Origin: Hyphochytrium catenoides
Lineage: Eukaryota > Sar > Hyphochytriomycetes > Hyphochytriales > Hyphochytriaceae
DNA: 33,155 nucleotides
Assembly: GCA_900088475.1 (NCBI GenBank)
Contig: FLMG01004041.1
Span: 1-33,155, forward strand
Direction: 5' to 3'
Positions 1 to 11,408 of this stretch are shown piece by piece. A program made the translations under genes and the position numbers. The notes under the pieces are model-generated. The model was not told the DNA's origin and did not search any database. It saw only the letters and a program-made list of their open reading frames with translations. How positions within the stretch are numbered: the stretch's first letter is position 1; every line of letters starts with the position of its first letter.

Positions 1-1342
1 AGAGGGAACCTCCGGCTTACTTCCAGCGATCTCGTCAATCTCAGCCATGATCTCAGGCGTTAGCTTTGGCACGAAATCCAATGCCTTGATATTCTCATCC
101 AGCTGTGGGATCTTGGTTGCTCCCAGAATGACAGTGGAGACATTCTTGTTTGCCACGCACCAGGCAACAGCAAGCTGAGCTAAGCTGCACCCAATCTTAT
201 CGGCCACACCCTTCAAACGATCAGTGGTCTCCAGTCTCTTAGGATCCTTGAGCACAATGTCCTTTAACCACTTGTAGTCTGGAAGGTCTAAACGTGAGCC
301 CTCAGGAATGTTGCTGCCACTGTACTTGCCAGTTAAGACGCCAGACGCAAGAGGACTCCAGATGGTCAGTCCGTACTTATAGTCCTGAATCGGTTCTCAG
401 ATGAGCATGAGTCTTCAACGATCGTCGCCGATCAATAGATACTAACCTGGTAAAGTGGAAGGTACTCATACTCGACTCTCTTGCGCTCAAATATGTTATA
501 TTGCGGCTGATCCATGACCTGAGAAAAGGAAATAGCGATATGCGGCGGACAGATCAGTAAAGAGTTCTATCCTTCTAGGACCAAGAGAATCATCCATGAT
601 AAACAAGCTTGGTAAAGAGCCAATCACTTTTCTTGCAAGGGAAGAACCGATCGAAACTTACAGGACGGATAAGGTTCAGCTTGTCAGCTATTCTGCAGGC
701 CTCACTAATCTGTTGGGCACTCCACTCGCTCGTGCCCCAATAAAAAGCGAAGCCCTTTTCAATGACGTAGTTCATAGCCCGAACAGTCTCCTCAATAGGT
801 GTTTCTGCGTCAGGCCGGTGGCAGAAGATAAGGTCTACATAGTCCAGGCCCATTCGCCTGAGGGACGCCTTGGTGCCTTCAATAATATGCTTTCTGCTGA
901 GGCCAGCGCCATTGGGCCCGCCCAATGGACCCCAGAAAATTTTGGTGCTGAGAACCTTCAAGAGGTGCGGTCAGTTAAAAGCGGCAACTATTGTGTCTTA
1001 ACATATGCGCCTCGGCTTACCAGGTCTTCTCTGTGCCACTCCTTCCGTTCGATGCCCATCTTAACTACCTTTCCCATAATCTCCTCTGACTGACCCTTCG
1101 CGTAGGCTTCAGCATTGTCGAAGAAGTTAATCCCAGCTTTGTAGGCATGGAGCATAAGCTCGTAGGCCTGCAGAAGTAAGCCATGCAAAAGCACTTGAGA
1201 CGATCTAAACACGGACAGAACTGACCAATGATGCAGTCCACATTACCTTTTCAACATCAACTTGCGTGCCGAAGGTTACCCAGCTGCCGAACGACAGCTC
1301 AGAGACGAGAAGTCCACTGTTACCAAGGTGCCTGTACTTCAT
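1..1342 (-). CDS. Aldo/keto reductase, Kv-beta (AKR6) type, partial at 3' end
   Basis: NADPH-dependent aldo/keto reductase resembling voltage-gated K+ channel beta subunits. Five exons join in phase 0: 1342-1247, 1167-1021, 955-662, 518-447, 384-1, giving 331 residues before the window edge; the family is about 330-350 residues, so only the last few are missing. The start ([19 protein letters not shown]) matches the family's usual first residues. By alignment from memory the catalytic tetrad is D49 and Y54 (NFFDNAEAY), K86 (STKIFWG) and H127 (IFCHRPD); animal Kv-beta has Asn at the last position, many fungal and algal members have His. The cofactor-side strand [11 protein letters not shown] and the segment [15 protein letters not shown] are typical. 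Whether it partners a channel or acts as a soluble reductase cannot be told from sequence. Confidence 0.93.
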
Positions 1343-1457
1343 GTTGGCGGTGAAATATAACGGAGATACGCCAGCTAGCAATGCTACGGAGGAGAATTCA
1401 ACTGTCGCCTTTGGCTGAAGATTGGAAACTGTTGTTCCACGTCAGGATCTTCCTTCT

Positions 1458-1465
1458 TTATATAG
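1458..1465 (-). promoter_or_regulatory. Candidate TATA box of the aldo/keto reductase gene
   Basis: TATATAAA on the minus strand, about 116 bp upstream of the reductase ATG at 1342. Placement suits a core promoter with a short 5' leader. This is a motif match only. Confidence 0.35.
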
Positions 1466-2202
1466 AGGGTGAGGGTACGGCATCATTGAGGAACATCAAG
1501 GAAGGAATGATGCGAAACCTGTTGATAACCTCTTTCGAGATGACGTAGTAAGATGCGAATCTTGGAGCAGAAGCAACTTGTTCACCTCCGTATCTCGTAG
1601 TAATAGTAGCGCCTTACGTCTTCCTGGTTGCACACGATGCTTGAAATAAACGCCAAGCAGATCAGAAGCAGGAAGGGAAGATCTAACACTACCGGGGGAA
1701 CTCTGGATACTTTGCCAAGTAAATGGTGTCTTGCTCTTGCTTCCTTACTTCATCCCCTCGAAAGTGCTTCTTTCGAAGTGAACGTTGCCAGTGTAGCAGG
1801 AGTGCAAGCACCGCTGCCCTGGCGATCTTCGCCTGGCGGGAAGGGCTGAGCCGAAGGGGTGCATAGCATAATCAACTCGGTCCTCTGGTGGGACCAGCTG
1901 CATCTTATTGACTTCCCGTCGGTCACTTTCCTTGGTGAGGTGTTCAGTGCCATTTGCAATGCAGGTGTAAAGGCCATTACCGTCAGCCGACAATTCATCA
2001 TAATCAAACGGGAGCCCATGGCGACAACCCACATGGAAGGAGAAAGATAGAGAGGAGGATAGCGAGAGTATGTGAGTAACTAGGTGCCTTGAGCTCAGGT
2101 GCAACTCTTCCCATAGGTGTATGTATGGCTCTTACGGTCAACTCCTTGAGCGCTACGTGACAATAAATTCTCGTTAGTATGGCCCAGCGTTTCCTACGAT
2201 TG

Positions 2203-2330
2203 GCGTATGGACCTGCCTGGGTCCTCCTGTCTGGCAATATGGCGCTGTTCAGCGTATGGACCTGCCTTGACCCTTGTGTTTGACAGGTAGCACCCTGACC
2301 CTCTTGATTGGGATATGGATCTGCTTTGAT
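2203..2330. repeat. Degenerate short tandem repeat
   Basis: The word gcgtatggacctgcct starts at 2203 and recurs, slightly changed, at 2252 (period 49); a more diverged copy (gatatggatctgctttgatc) begins at 2312. The remainder of each unit aligns only loosely (gggtcctcctg, gacccttgtg, gatcctccgc). It looks like an old minisatellite or a decayed mobile-element end. Confidence 0.4.
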
Positions 2331-3727
2331 CCTCCGCCGCAGTTGGTACTTTGATCACGACGGGCTTATGCATTTGGCAAAGGCAGAAAAAGCTGAATCG
2401 ACGCTGCTAGTTGCCTGAGGATGATCAAGGTAGATTTTTCATCAATGATGCGGATCGATCTCTGTCTGCTTTGCCGGTGAGCTGCGTTGCTTCAGGAGAC
2501 ACTCATTCTTGTTGGCTGGCGGCCGCCGCAGGCAGAAGGAAGAAATAAACTTGCCCATATCGTTATTATTAGGGCTTCGTTATCTCAGGGCTGCTATTCT
2601 TGATAATATGAGCTAGGAAATTCTGCATCTTTGCAAAATCATCCTCGGCCCAATTTAGCCCAGAGCATTTCCCGTTCCACAGCATTTTAGATAATCTCGA
2701 TTCAATTCTCGGCACGAGCATGAAAAGGCCTTGAACCAGATAAACAGAGAAAAGAGAAGTGGGCTTTTAGTTAGTTATTCCATCCATCTATCTGTCTGGT
2801 GTCTGGTGTGTCCATGCTTGTCCAGCCTGTCGTAGAGCTTCCAACCTTACGAAGGCGTGACGGACCTCAGGCCATACAACAGATTTTTCCATTTACGGAT
2901 CACCACCTTTGCCTGTTCAACTTGTCAGTTGGAGCATGTGGTTGAAGGTATTTACTGCCACTAGCCTGCTGCTTGGCGCTCTGTTTTATCTTGGGACAGC
3001 ACAGCCGCATGTAAGGTCCTCCCACTGCTAACGGCTCTAAGCGGTCGATGCGGAGTGGCGACAAAGATGGCCACCACTGCAGACATCTTTCACGAGGTAA
3101 AGAATTGAAGGAGATACGAGAAGAGCTTTCATTACTAGGTGCCAAACTCCTGGAAGTCATGGCTACTCCGTAACTTCTAATTTTTGCGCACGAGAATAGT
3201 TTCAGCTATATCACGCTTCAAAAAGGGGAGCTCGAAAATCAATGCACTCCGCACCTCAATTTCCCCTCGGTACCAGCTCTCGTCGAGTAAGCAGCAGTTT
3301 GACGAGGTACAGGTGGAGCGAAGTCGTGAAATTTCAAGTTGGTGGTAGGTCGTCGCCAGCGCAGTAGGACAAGGGAAGCACTGCTAAGACACAACATGAC
3401 AACAGTGGCCAAACGTGCGGAGGGCGACTGTCCCACAGTAATATTGAGAAAGTCTCACCAGAAACATAAGGCTACAAATCGTTTACGGCGTGGACTGAAA
3501 ATGATCAAGCTGGTCAAGGTAAGCTGCACATAATTGACAGAATGTCGTCCAGGTTAGTCAACTGCAAGTCTCATAGAGTATGAACAGCGACGCCTTAAAT
3601 GGTTGAAGGGAGGGTCTCCACCTGCCATGAAAGAACCGTCCTTCGGCAAATCCAGTTCAGCACGCTAGTAACTATGTCATAAGAGTTCTTGCCGATCTGA
3701 AGGACGGGTCCTCTATTATGGCTGACG

Positions 3728-5139
3728 TTAGTACTTGTTCTCAACTAAGCCACCCTCGGCACGCTTCTTCGCAAGTCTATCACGAGCTTCCTCTTCCAAC
3801 CGTCGAATATCTGCCATCGTCAGCCCGTACCACTCATCCGTCAAAGTGTAGCACTGAGTCAATTGCAAAGCAAGACGTTAGTCAATGTGTTCTCATGTTG
3901 CGTGGACTACTGGCCTACCTGTCTGAGAGTGTTTAAAAATAGCTTTCGCTGTGCATCAAGGATCATGCTCTCAACCTGAACATTAACCGTTAGACGAAGC
4001 GAAGAGGGCCATGGTGCGGGGGTCATGAAGACTCACCTTCCCACTTATTGGCCAGTATTCAAATTTTGCTCGCACCACCTGCGCGGAGAAAGGAATCTCA
4101 ACTATGGAAGTGGCAACGCAACCATCAAAGCTGTGCAGATACCTTGTAGCAAGTCATGACAGGTTCCAAGGTTTCGATCCAGTTGCCCGTCAGCGGGCCT
4201 CTGCCAGTCTTTGCTGAATGGTACTGCCGTTCCCAAAGACTTAGCAGGTGAAAAGGGCTTGGAAGGTGAAATGGAGGCACTTCTGAGTTACCTTGCCTGG
4301 GTCCTCTGAGGCCTTGTAAAGCTTGTCCGGAACAGGCTTCGCGATATCCAGTCTATAAAGGGAAGGAGGGTGGACCTAGTGACCATCATTGCCTTCTTTC
4401 TTTCGCGAGCAATTTCACTTACATCTCGACTCTCCTCTTCTTCAGCTCCGACGCGTCCATATTTAGCACATTCTCTGTTCATAACCGGTAAGATGCAGCA
4501 GTCGAGTGTCCAATAATTCTACCGCTTACCATTGTCGGCACGATCTGATAAGTGCACAGATTCAATGCATATGTGAAACTTATCCTTGGAAAGGTATCCT
4601 GCAGCCGTCCCCAATATGTTAGACCATTCTCTTCTGCCTTTCCATGGAGCAAACCCATGTACCATTCGTGATCACTGTGACACAATGTGGGTACGCGTTC
4701 CAAGCCTCCTCTATGAGGACAGTGCTATCTCTTGGGACGATTGATGTGACCAAGCTCGGAAGCTTGCTCGCGATAAAGTAGTACTTTAGAGTGTATTGTC
4801 CTGCAGTTTTGGGAACTTCCCAACCTGTGATTGCAGAGCGGCCAAGCTGGGGGAAAAATCAGCAAGGAGGAGCAACAGCTGTAGATGGAAAGCTTTAACC
4901 TTTACCTTGCCATCTCTGTTGTCATAAGGCTCATTTTTTACGATCTCGACGCCCTCGCCACCCCCTGTCTCTTGCTCGCTTGCTTTCATGACCATAAATA
5001 ACTGCAGAGAAAAGCCCAAGAGGGGGGATTCTTGTTAGATGTCTTTGAATTGGCCCAATAGATCTTACGGCACCTGAGCTACTTGGAATTCCTCGACGGA
5101 CATATTGAGAGGTATCCGAAACTCATGTATGATTGTCAT
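3728..5139 (-). CDS. Class I phosphatidylinositol transfer protein
   Basis: Cytosolic START-like protein that moves phosphatidylinositol and phosphatidylcholine between membranes. Ten exons: 5139-5074, 5001-4911, 4800-4663, 4598-4530, 4474-4423, 4352-4292, 4223-4143, 4078-4037, 3975-3919, 3853-3728; 260 residues against about 270 in vertebrate PITP-alpha. Diagnostic stretches are QETGGGEGVEIVKNEPY (32-48), EEAWNAYPHCVTVITN (83-98), KTGRGPLTGNW and the C-terminal LTMADIRRLEEEA. Residues corresponding to the inositol-binding set of PITP-alpha (T59, K61, N90, E248) appear kept as T56, K58, N98 and a Glu in 239-241. There is no long C-terminal extension, so it is the single-domain type and not the RdgB type. 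Intron 2 needs a GC donor; with the neighbouring GT donor the frame stops at once. It is divergent from kinase 1, with 1.29 kb between the starts. Confidence 0.93.
4801..4910 (-). other. Probable GC-AG intron in the PITP gene
   Basis: Reading minus, the donor is GATG|GCAAGG (exon end 4911) and the acceptor CTGCAG|GACAA (exon start 4800). This phase-1 joint yields RDGQYTLK, matching the conserved GQYT of PITPs. The overlapping GT donor at 4905 (AAG|GTAAAG) would give a stop five codons later. A one-base-shifted non-canonical joint giving GKGQYT cannot be excluded. Confidence 0.6.
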
Positions 5140-6432
5140 TTTGTCCCTGCTTCAGTAATCAGGACTGATCCTACTATCTACAATGTCCGACTATCGTGGA
5201 GACTGCTTAGGTAGCTGATGTAGGTGGCGGCACCTTACATGCCCTGAGCAATCCCAGATCGCGATTTTCAATCCTGATGGCTAGCACACTTTGCGTGCTT
5301 CTCACTTGGGAGTGACGATTGCAGATGAAGCCAGGATGAGCCGGATGGGCCTATGGATATAGATAGGGTTTACAATGTAGGTACCGAACGGTAAGTTCCT
5401 CAGACCTCAAAGGCACATCTTGTCTCAGCACTCGTCGAATGCGACTGCAAGAAGTTTCCAGTTCTCAATAGTGTCAGTGCTTGTCGTTCCCACTGGGAAA
5501 CAGCCATACATAATGTGAGAGCAGGATAACACTCCAGCAACAACATGATGTACAAGAGCCTTGCCTTGTTGACAGCAAGCACTAAAGGGTGTCGTTGTGT
5601 GTAGATGTACACAGTACAGACCATGGCAGTATCGAAGGCCGCTACCGGCTCTCATTTACCCTTCCCCACCCAGACTAGTCCTTGATTCATTATCTAGTTA
5701 TCACTCCGGGGGTGGGTATGTCCAAAAACCTCTGAACAATGGCGTCTGCGTCTACTCTAAAGCTGGTAAAGGCCGTCATTGACGTCACTGTCTGTGTGTG
5801 TTTGACACCAGAAGTGGGCAGCCTCAGACGCGCCACAGCAGGGCGGGTTGGGTGTTTTACTCTACAGAGAGGGGAGGGGAGGGGTGTGATGAGGGTGGGA
5901 GGAGGGAGGTACAGGGCATCATCAGGGTCATGCAGGGAGTGCACTTGGTAAGTGATGATGATGGCACGGGTCCGCTGCTGCTGTAAGCTGCGCTTGCTGT
6001 TTGTGGGCTGATGAGCTGATAAACTGATGAGCGCGCTGGATAGTTCTACTGAGAGAGGAAACGGTCACATAAATACATGCGCGCATCTCATCGGCAAAGC
6101 TGCAACGAGCGCTCGGGCCTTTCTTCATTCATCCCGCGTGATCGTGGTGACTTCTCCTCACTAGTTCTCAAGGCCACAGCACTCTACGGGACATTCTGAT
6201 CCTAATATAGTAACGTGCATTCGAAGGGTCAATGAGGGGCTGCGGGCAACCGATCTAGCTGAGTGCGGAGGACTACAGCTGGTGCCGCTTGACGTTTTTG
6301 AATGAGGTGGCGCTGAGCTTCAGTGAGGCGGAGAAGGACTTGGCTCTACTTTGCCCAATAAGAATAAAGCCGATCAGAGAAAGGGCAAGCTGAGCCCTTG
6401 TTTTGCTAAGAAGAAGCAACGAAATAACAAAG
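5140..6432. other. Divergent intergenic region between PITP and kinase 1
   Basis: 1.29 kb between two divergent starts, so it should contain both promoters and 5' leaders. No coding exon was recognised. The only structure seen is a G-rich run at 5871-5909. The several short open frames on both strands overlap one another and lack family similarity. Confidence 0.5.
5871..5909 (+). promoter_or_regulatory. G-rich tract with G-quadruplex potential
   Basis: Three consecutive GGGG runs separated by single A residues, then an 8-base loop and three further GGG runs within 39 bp. It lies about 520 bp upstream of the kinase 1 ATG. A regulatory role is only inferred. Confidence 0.35.
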
Positions 6433-8560
6433 ATGGGCAACAGGCAGGGGAAGCCTGCCAGTAGGAAGGCAAAGGAGAGGAATGCCCGGGAGGAAGCGTT
6501 AGCAGGGCAGCAAAGAGGCCAGGCTCCGCCACGCCCTGCCCCTTCAAGGAGTCCACACCAGCATCCATCGTCGTCATCAGGTTCCTCGATGTCATCTCAG
6601 AACGCTAGTAGCGACCCACCCCCTCCTCCTGCAGGGCGACCGAAGAAGGCACCCGCAATGGAACCCATTCTCTGTACGCGCTGAAAGCTTTAGTCTAAGA
6701 ATGATTGGCTCTTCTGCTCACTGCCACTTTACCCCTCACCTCTTCCATTTTTAGCTGACGATGAGTCGGACCTTCCCGCTTTCACAGAGCAACTTGATGT
6801 CCGGGATGCCCCTAACGCGCAGAAGAAGGTGAGCATATGGCTCTTATTCTTTGTACTGCAGGCGGCTCAGCACTGACCTTACCCTTTCTATTAACGGATC
6901 TTAGATCAGCATAAATGACTTTCAACTGCTCAAGGTGCTGGGTAAAGGTAGCTTTGGCAAGGTACGCAAGAAACATAAGAAGCACAGGAAGAGAGAGCAC
7001 GTAGTAATGTTGATCATTCTTCCTCATCTAATGGAACTCCATGCCTGGTATCAGGTGATGCTGGTGAGAAAGAAGGACGATGGGGAAATCTACGCTATGA
7101 AAACGCTGCGGAAAGCGGCTCTTATCCGGAGAAACCAGCTGCTTCATACGCAGACAGAGCGGAACATCCTACAAAACATTCGCCATCCTTTTCTGGTCAA
7201 CCTGCAGGTGACGGTCCCCGCTACTCTTTACGTCTTCATCGTTTGCGTGATTGACGCTCACGTTCTTCACCCTCTCAGTACGCCTTCCAGACGCCGGATA
7301 AACTGTACATGGTGCTAGACTTCATGGGAGGAGGCGAGCTCTTCTTTTGGCTTAAGAAAGAGAGACGCTTCTCTCAAGCTAGGTGTGTTCGCTTCGCGTG
7401 TTGCCTTCTCCCTCCATTCTCCCTTTATTGCTCTTTACTCTGTTTCCCGCACCCTACGCTAACTTTGCACCGCAATAGGGCAAGGCTGTATGCTGCAGAA
7501 ATCCTGTTAGCCCTGGAAGAGCTACACTCGCATGACATCATATACCGCGACCTTAAGCCTGAAAACATTTTGCTGGACTTTGACGGACATCTAAAGCTCA
7601 CAGACTTTGGACTGAGCAAAGAGGCCGTGTCTGGGGCTGGTCCCAAAGGTAGCTTCCGTTGTAGAAAGTGAGGTCCATTCGTCAGCACTCAACCCCCTAT
7701 CCTTTAAAGGAGGAACCAAGACATTTTGCGGGACGCCAGAATATCTGGCGCCGGAGATTTTGGAGAACAAGGTAGTGAACCCTCTTCCCTTCCTGGCATA
7801 AGAGCTATGTAAGGATCTGACCGTCAGTTGTGCCACGGGTAGGGACATGGCAAGGCGGTAGACTGGTGGTCCCTAGGAACGTTGCTATATGAGATGATGA
7901 CAGGGCTGCCGCCGTTTTATGACCAGAACATGCAGCGAATGTATGACAAGATCCTCCACGCGCCGCTAAGGTACGAGCCGAGCTGATCGAGACTTTTTTC
8001 GGATTCTCTAGTAGATGAAACCTCAAGGGACTTATGCATCTTCTTCTTTCTCGCAGGTTTCCTACATATCTCTCTCCAGAGGCGAAGGATGTGTTAACGA
8101 AACTCTTACATCGAAAGATAGACGATAGGCTAGGCAGCGGCAAACGAGGAGGAGGAGACATCAAGGTTATCCTAGTTGGCATTTTTCTTCTGGGTACCTT
8201 AATGACCTCACCCTCCTTCTTTCACTTCCCCTCATGACTTGATATAGAGCCACGACTTCTTTAGGGTTCTCGACTTCACGAAAGTGTATAAAAAAGAATA
8301 TGAGCCAGATTTTAAGCCGCCACAGGGCAATGGTAAGCAGCAGACACATTATCCGGTTCTAGATCTCTTCTGGTTGATGTCACACCTAATGGTCATGATG
8401 TGTCGTAGGTCTTCTCGATGTACGGAACTTTGATAAAGAGTTTACTTCAGAGCGGCCGGAAGACTCTGTCGTCACTGGGCAGCTAACTGCTACACAGAAA
8501 GCCAAGGCAGAGTTCAAAGGCTTCACATTTGATGCGACTAATCTCCCGGACAGAAGTTAG
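6433..8560 (+). CDS. AGC-family Ser/Thr protein kinase 1 (AKT/S6K-like, no PH domain)
   Basis: Eleven exons: 6433-6673, 6755-6828, 6905-6961, 7055-7207, 7279-7382, 7479-7648, 7710-7771, 7843-7970, 8057-8165, 8248-8332, 8409-8560; 444 residues. Residues 1-105 are low-complexity (Pro/Ser-rich, then acidic). The kinase domain has the Gly loop GKGSFGK (118-124), catalytic Lys K140, YRDLKPEN with D234, DFG D252 and a PDK1-type activation site T271 in [14 protein letters not shown]. An AGC C-tail follows, with a PxxP-like KPPQ and a hydrophobic motif FKGFTF. The turn motif lacks the usual Ser/Thr-Pro. There is no PH or lipid-binding domain, so it is closer to S6K/SGK layout than AKT. MGNRQGK fits a permissive N-myristoylation pattern, but position 6 is Gly and not the preferred Ser. 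It is a paralogue of the kinase at 16889-18576, 8 kb away on the same strand. Confidence 0.93.
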
Positions 8561-8677
8561 CCGTGAAGCCTAGCCTACATGCGGAGAACATAGAGGCGGC
8601 GGATGTATCTAGGCAAGCACAATTATGTTATTAAATATTAGGTCAACTTCTTTTGACCCAGATCTCCAGCAAGCCGT
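8561..8677. other. 117-bp convergent 3' junction of kinase 1 and DRC2
   Basis: Both genes end here on opposite strands. It contains an A/T-rich segment (ttattaaatatta near 8629) that could serve cleavage and polyadenylation. The 3' UTRs very likely overlap. Confidence 0.5.
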
Positions 8678-11408
8678 CTATAGCCTCTGAGTGCTGACTC
8701 TGTTAGTTACGACCATGTGATTGCCGTCAATGTGTGTCGGCTTCTCTTTAGACGATTGCGCCTGAGTCCCAGACGAGCCGCCATTGAAGTTAACTCTACC
8801 GTTGACTACAAAGAGAGGGTTAGCCGAGCTCAGCACTGCTTCATTCACAGAGACGCCATCCAGATATTGCTTTAACAGCGATTGGAGCTGCTGGTTTTCT
8901 TGCGTCAGCCTATCCTTTTCTCTCTGCATTGCCAGCTGATCCAATAGTGCCTATGCAGAAATCCAAGGGATTTGGTGTTAGCTATAATGAACACGACGAG
9001 AGTAGCCTCCCATTGTACCTTGTTATGACGCTTCCAGAATCGGTCCAGGTAGTGCAGCATTTGCACTGGCTCTCCGGACTCTGTTACCCCTCGGGCCCGA
9101 AGCTCTTCACTCTTTTTATCGCTAGGCAGATGATCCTCTGTAGGCCCACGCAGCAGGAGATTGTGTGACTGTTGCTCCATGTCGTTGTCCAGTTTGCTCT
9201 CATCCTCAGCGGTGGATTCAAGAAAGGGTAGAACCTTCTCTCTCTCTGTCTCTTTCGCACGAGCTAGCTCTGCCATCTTTAGTATTCGCTCGGCCAATTC
9301 GACCTATAAATGTGTAAGCTTAGCCCAACCATTGAGATAACACCACGCGCAAACTTTTGCAGGGCCATCCATTGCCGCATAGGGAAGTACCTTGTCTTTC
9401 AGTGCTGCTTTGGTCTTTTGAGCAGAGATAGCCAGGTCTGTCAGACGCTTTTGTTGGTCCTCTCTGTACTTGTTCATGCTGTTTTTCAGATGATGATAGT
9501 GCCCAGCAATCACCTGCCCCAGAGTCGAACATGTTAGATGAAACTGGCTTCGACGGATCTGAGGAGAGGAGATGTATAGGACCAACCTCCTTCTCTTCGA
9601 CTAGGGCTTGGTTGCGTTGAGCACTTTCCTTGGTGTTCTGGCTGAGTTTGGTTCTCCAGTGGTTGATACTGGCTTGCAGTCTCTCAATCTTCCGCACCTT
9701 GATCTCAATCTCTTTAGATAGCTCCTAAGGATCGGGGGATATACCCGTGAGCTCCTTGGTCGGGCATGTTCACCACACACGGTTTGTAAGGCCCACGCCG
9801 GTTTCGCTTACCTGGTCTTTAGCAGTGAGATATTTAAAGTCCTGCGTCCGTTGGTCTGTCTTCTGCAGGTAGCTAAGATGCTCAGCCTCAAACTTCTGCT
9901 CCAGTTCCTCTATGGCGCTGGTAGGCAACAGTTAAGAACACGATAGAGACCACACAGTCGGTAAGATATGCGGTTCTATCAGCATTATCCTTATCAGCGC
10001 GGGTGCCGAACCTGTCGAGGGTTATCCGGAGTACGTTGATATCGTCTAAGTTCTTGTTCTTAATTTCCTCAGTGATCTGCTCGTGTTCCTGGAGAGCCTC
10101 GTTTTCCCTCTCTTTCTCTTCTTGTTCAATGGCCTCCAGAATGCCTGTTAAGCGATTGATATCCCAGGTGTGCTGAGGGGGGAAGGGGATCAGAGTTACG
10201 TTAGCTTCATTGCAGAGAATTAGAAACGCTGCGACCTAGTTGCACGGTACTTTAATAGGAGTTTTAGACGTCGGTCGTGTCAATGGAGAGGGAATGAAAG
10301 ACAGCGGCGGGAGGAACACGTCACCTGCTTGATGATCTGCTCTTTCTCTGCGTAGAACTCTTCTTCTAAAACACGAAGCTCTTTGTGGAACTCTGACTCG
10401 ATGCCCTTGATCCGCTCAGTCTGCAGTCGGAGAAGGCTATCCATGTTCTGGAGGTGGCTACGAAGGGCGATCTGGTATTGTTCCTGGAAAGAGAGCCAAG
10501 GCACGTCAGGACGCCTTCTCCGCTTCTATTTCACCTGGGACTCCTTCTTTCTCACTACTCTCTCTCTCTCTTTCTCTGTGTCGCTCTCTTCCTCCGGTCT
10601 CTCACTCATGTCATTATTTGTATCTGTGCACTTCCCTCTCGCTATTTGGTTGCCTGCTCACTGTCTTCCGCTCCCGGTTTCCTTCGACAATCTATTCCAC
10701 TGACCTCTGCCTCCGTCAGATCCCGGTCAAGCATCTGAATAATTGCGTCCTTCCTATCTGCATCACGCTCGTGGTTTTGACTGAGGATCTGCCCGTCATT
10801 TTCAAAAGGTAGCCAGGGCCGTAGCGTTACTATCTGTCTGTCCGACAAAAGAAGTTGTCGAAATAAAAAGAAGAGAGTACCTCGATGTCCTTCTTTAAGG
10901 TCTCGACTTTTGCTTGGCGCATGACTCTGCGCCACTGGTTCTGAATCTTCATCATGTTTATGCGGCTGTTGCGCTGCTCACTCTGCATATATTCCCGCAG
11001 ACGCTCCCTCTCGACCATCGCCAACCGGCGCTTCTGGTCTGCTTCTTCCTGGAGACGGATCTTCTCCTAGAGGCCGAGGACAAAGGAGAGAGAGTGCGGG
11101 GAGAAAGAGACCAAAGATGGACACGTAGTCGAGCGTCAGAACGGCGTCATGGCCTAAAGAAGAGAGAGTAGCAGCCAACTCACTTGCAATAAGAGCTCCT
11201 CTGGACTGAGCTTCTGCTCTTGTCCCTTCCCCTTGCCCTTCTTCTTTTTGGCACCGCCCCTAAGACGAAGAGGTACCGCGATGGTAGATGAGAGGCTTTC
11301 TCGATCCACCAGGAGGGGCCTCTCAAGTAGTCGCTCATCCATCTCATCGCCGAGGTCAGCGGAGACCATATCACGCCGCTGTCGCTCACCTCTGCGTCCC
11401 TGCGCCAT
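8678..11408 (-). CDS. DRC2: Dynein regulatory complex subunit 2 (DRC2/CCDC65/FAP250)
   Basis: Coiled-coil subunit of the nexin-dynein regulatory complex in motile cilia. Ten exons: 11408-11184, 11066-10881, 10788-10705, 10483-10325, 10172-10012, 9917-9812, 9724-9587, 9513-9391, 9303-9019, 8950-8678; 579 residues (human about 484). Family signatures, in order: [40 protein letters not shown], the [20 protein letters not shown] stretch, the EKVLPFL segment, and the C-terminal [15 protein letters not shown] followed by [11 protein letters not shown]. Most of the rest is heptad-rich Glu/Lys/Gln coiled coil. Residues 1-52 are an extension ending in LRLRGG directly before the basic [10 protein letters not shown] that forms the normal start of the family. 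Intron 3 (10484-10704) holds a CT-rich tract. It shares a 1.13-kb divergent 5' region with RMND5. Confidence 0.95.

Larger units (their letters stand above)
1343..3727. other. Intergenic region without a supported gene
   Basis: About 2.4 kb between the reductase start and the 3' end of the lipid-transfer gene. The first part should hold the reductase promoter. A minus-strand open frame of 119 codons (2104-1745) reads fairly protein-like (for example LYTCIANGTEHLTKESDRRE) but has no recognised domain or splice-supported extension, so I do not call it. A plus-strand frame (3339-3533) ends near a good donor-like sequence at 3517 but has no partner exon. Degenerate tandem repeats lie at 2203-2330. 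Nothing else was seen. Confidence 0.5.

Noticed and set aside
596-1093. 165-codon plus-strand open frame opposite the reductase gene
   Set aside because: It is antisense to exons 2 and 3 and their intron, which carry clear aldo/keto reductase motifs with in-phase splice sites; it has no recognisable domain.
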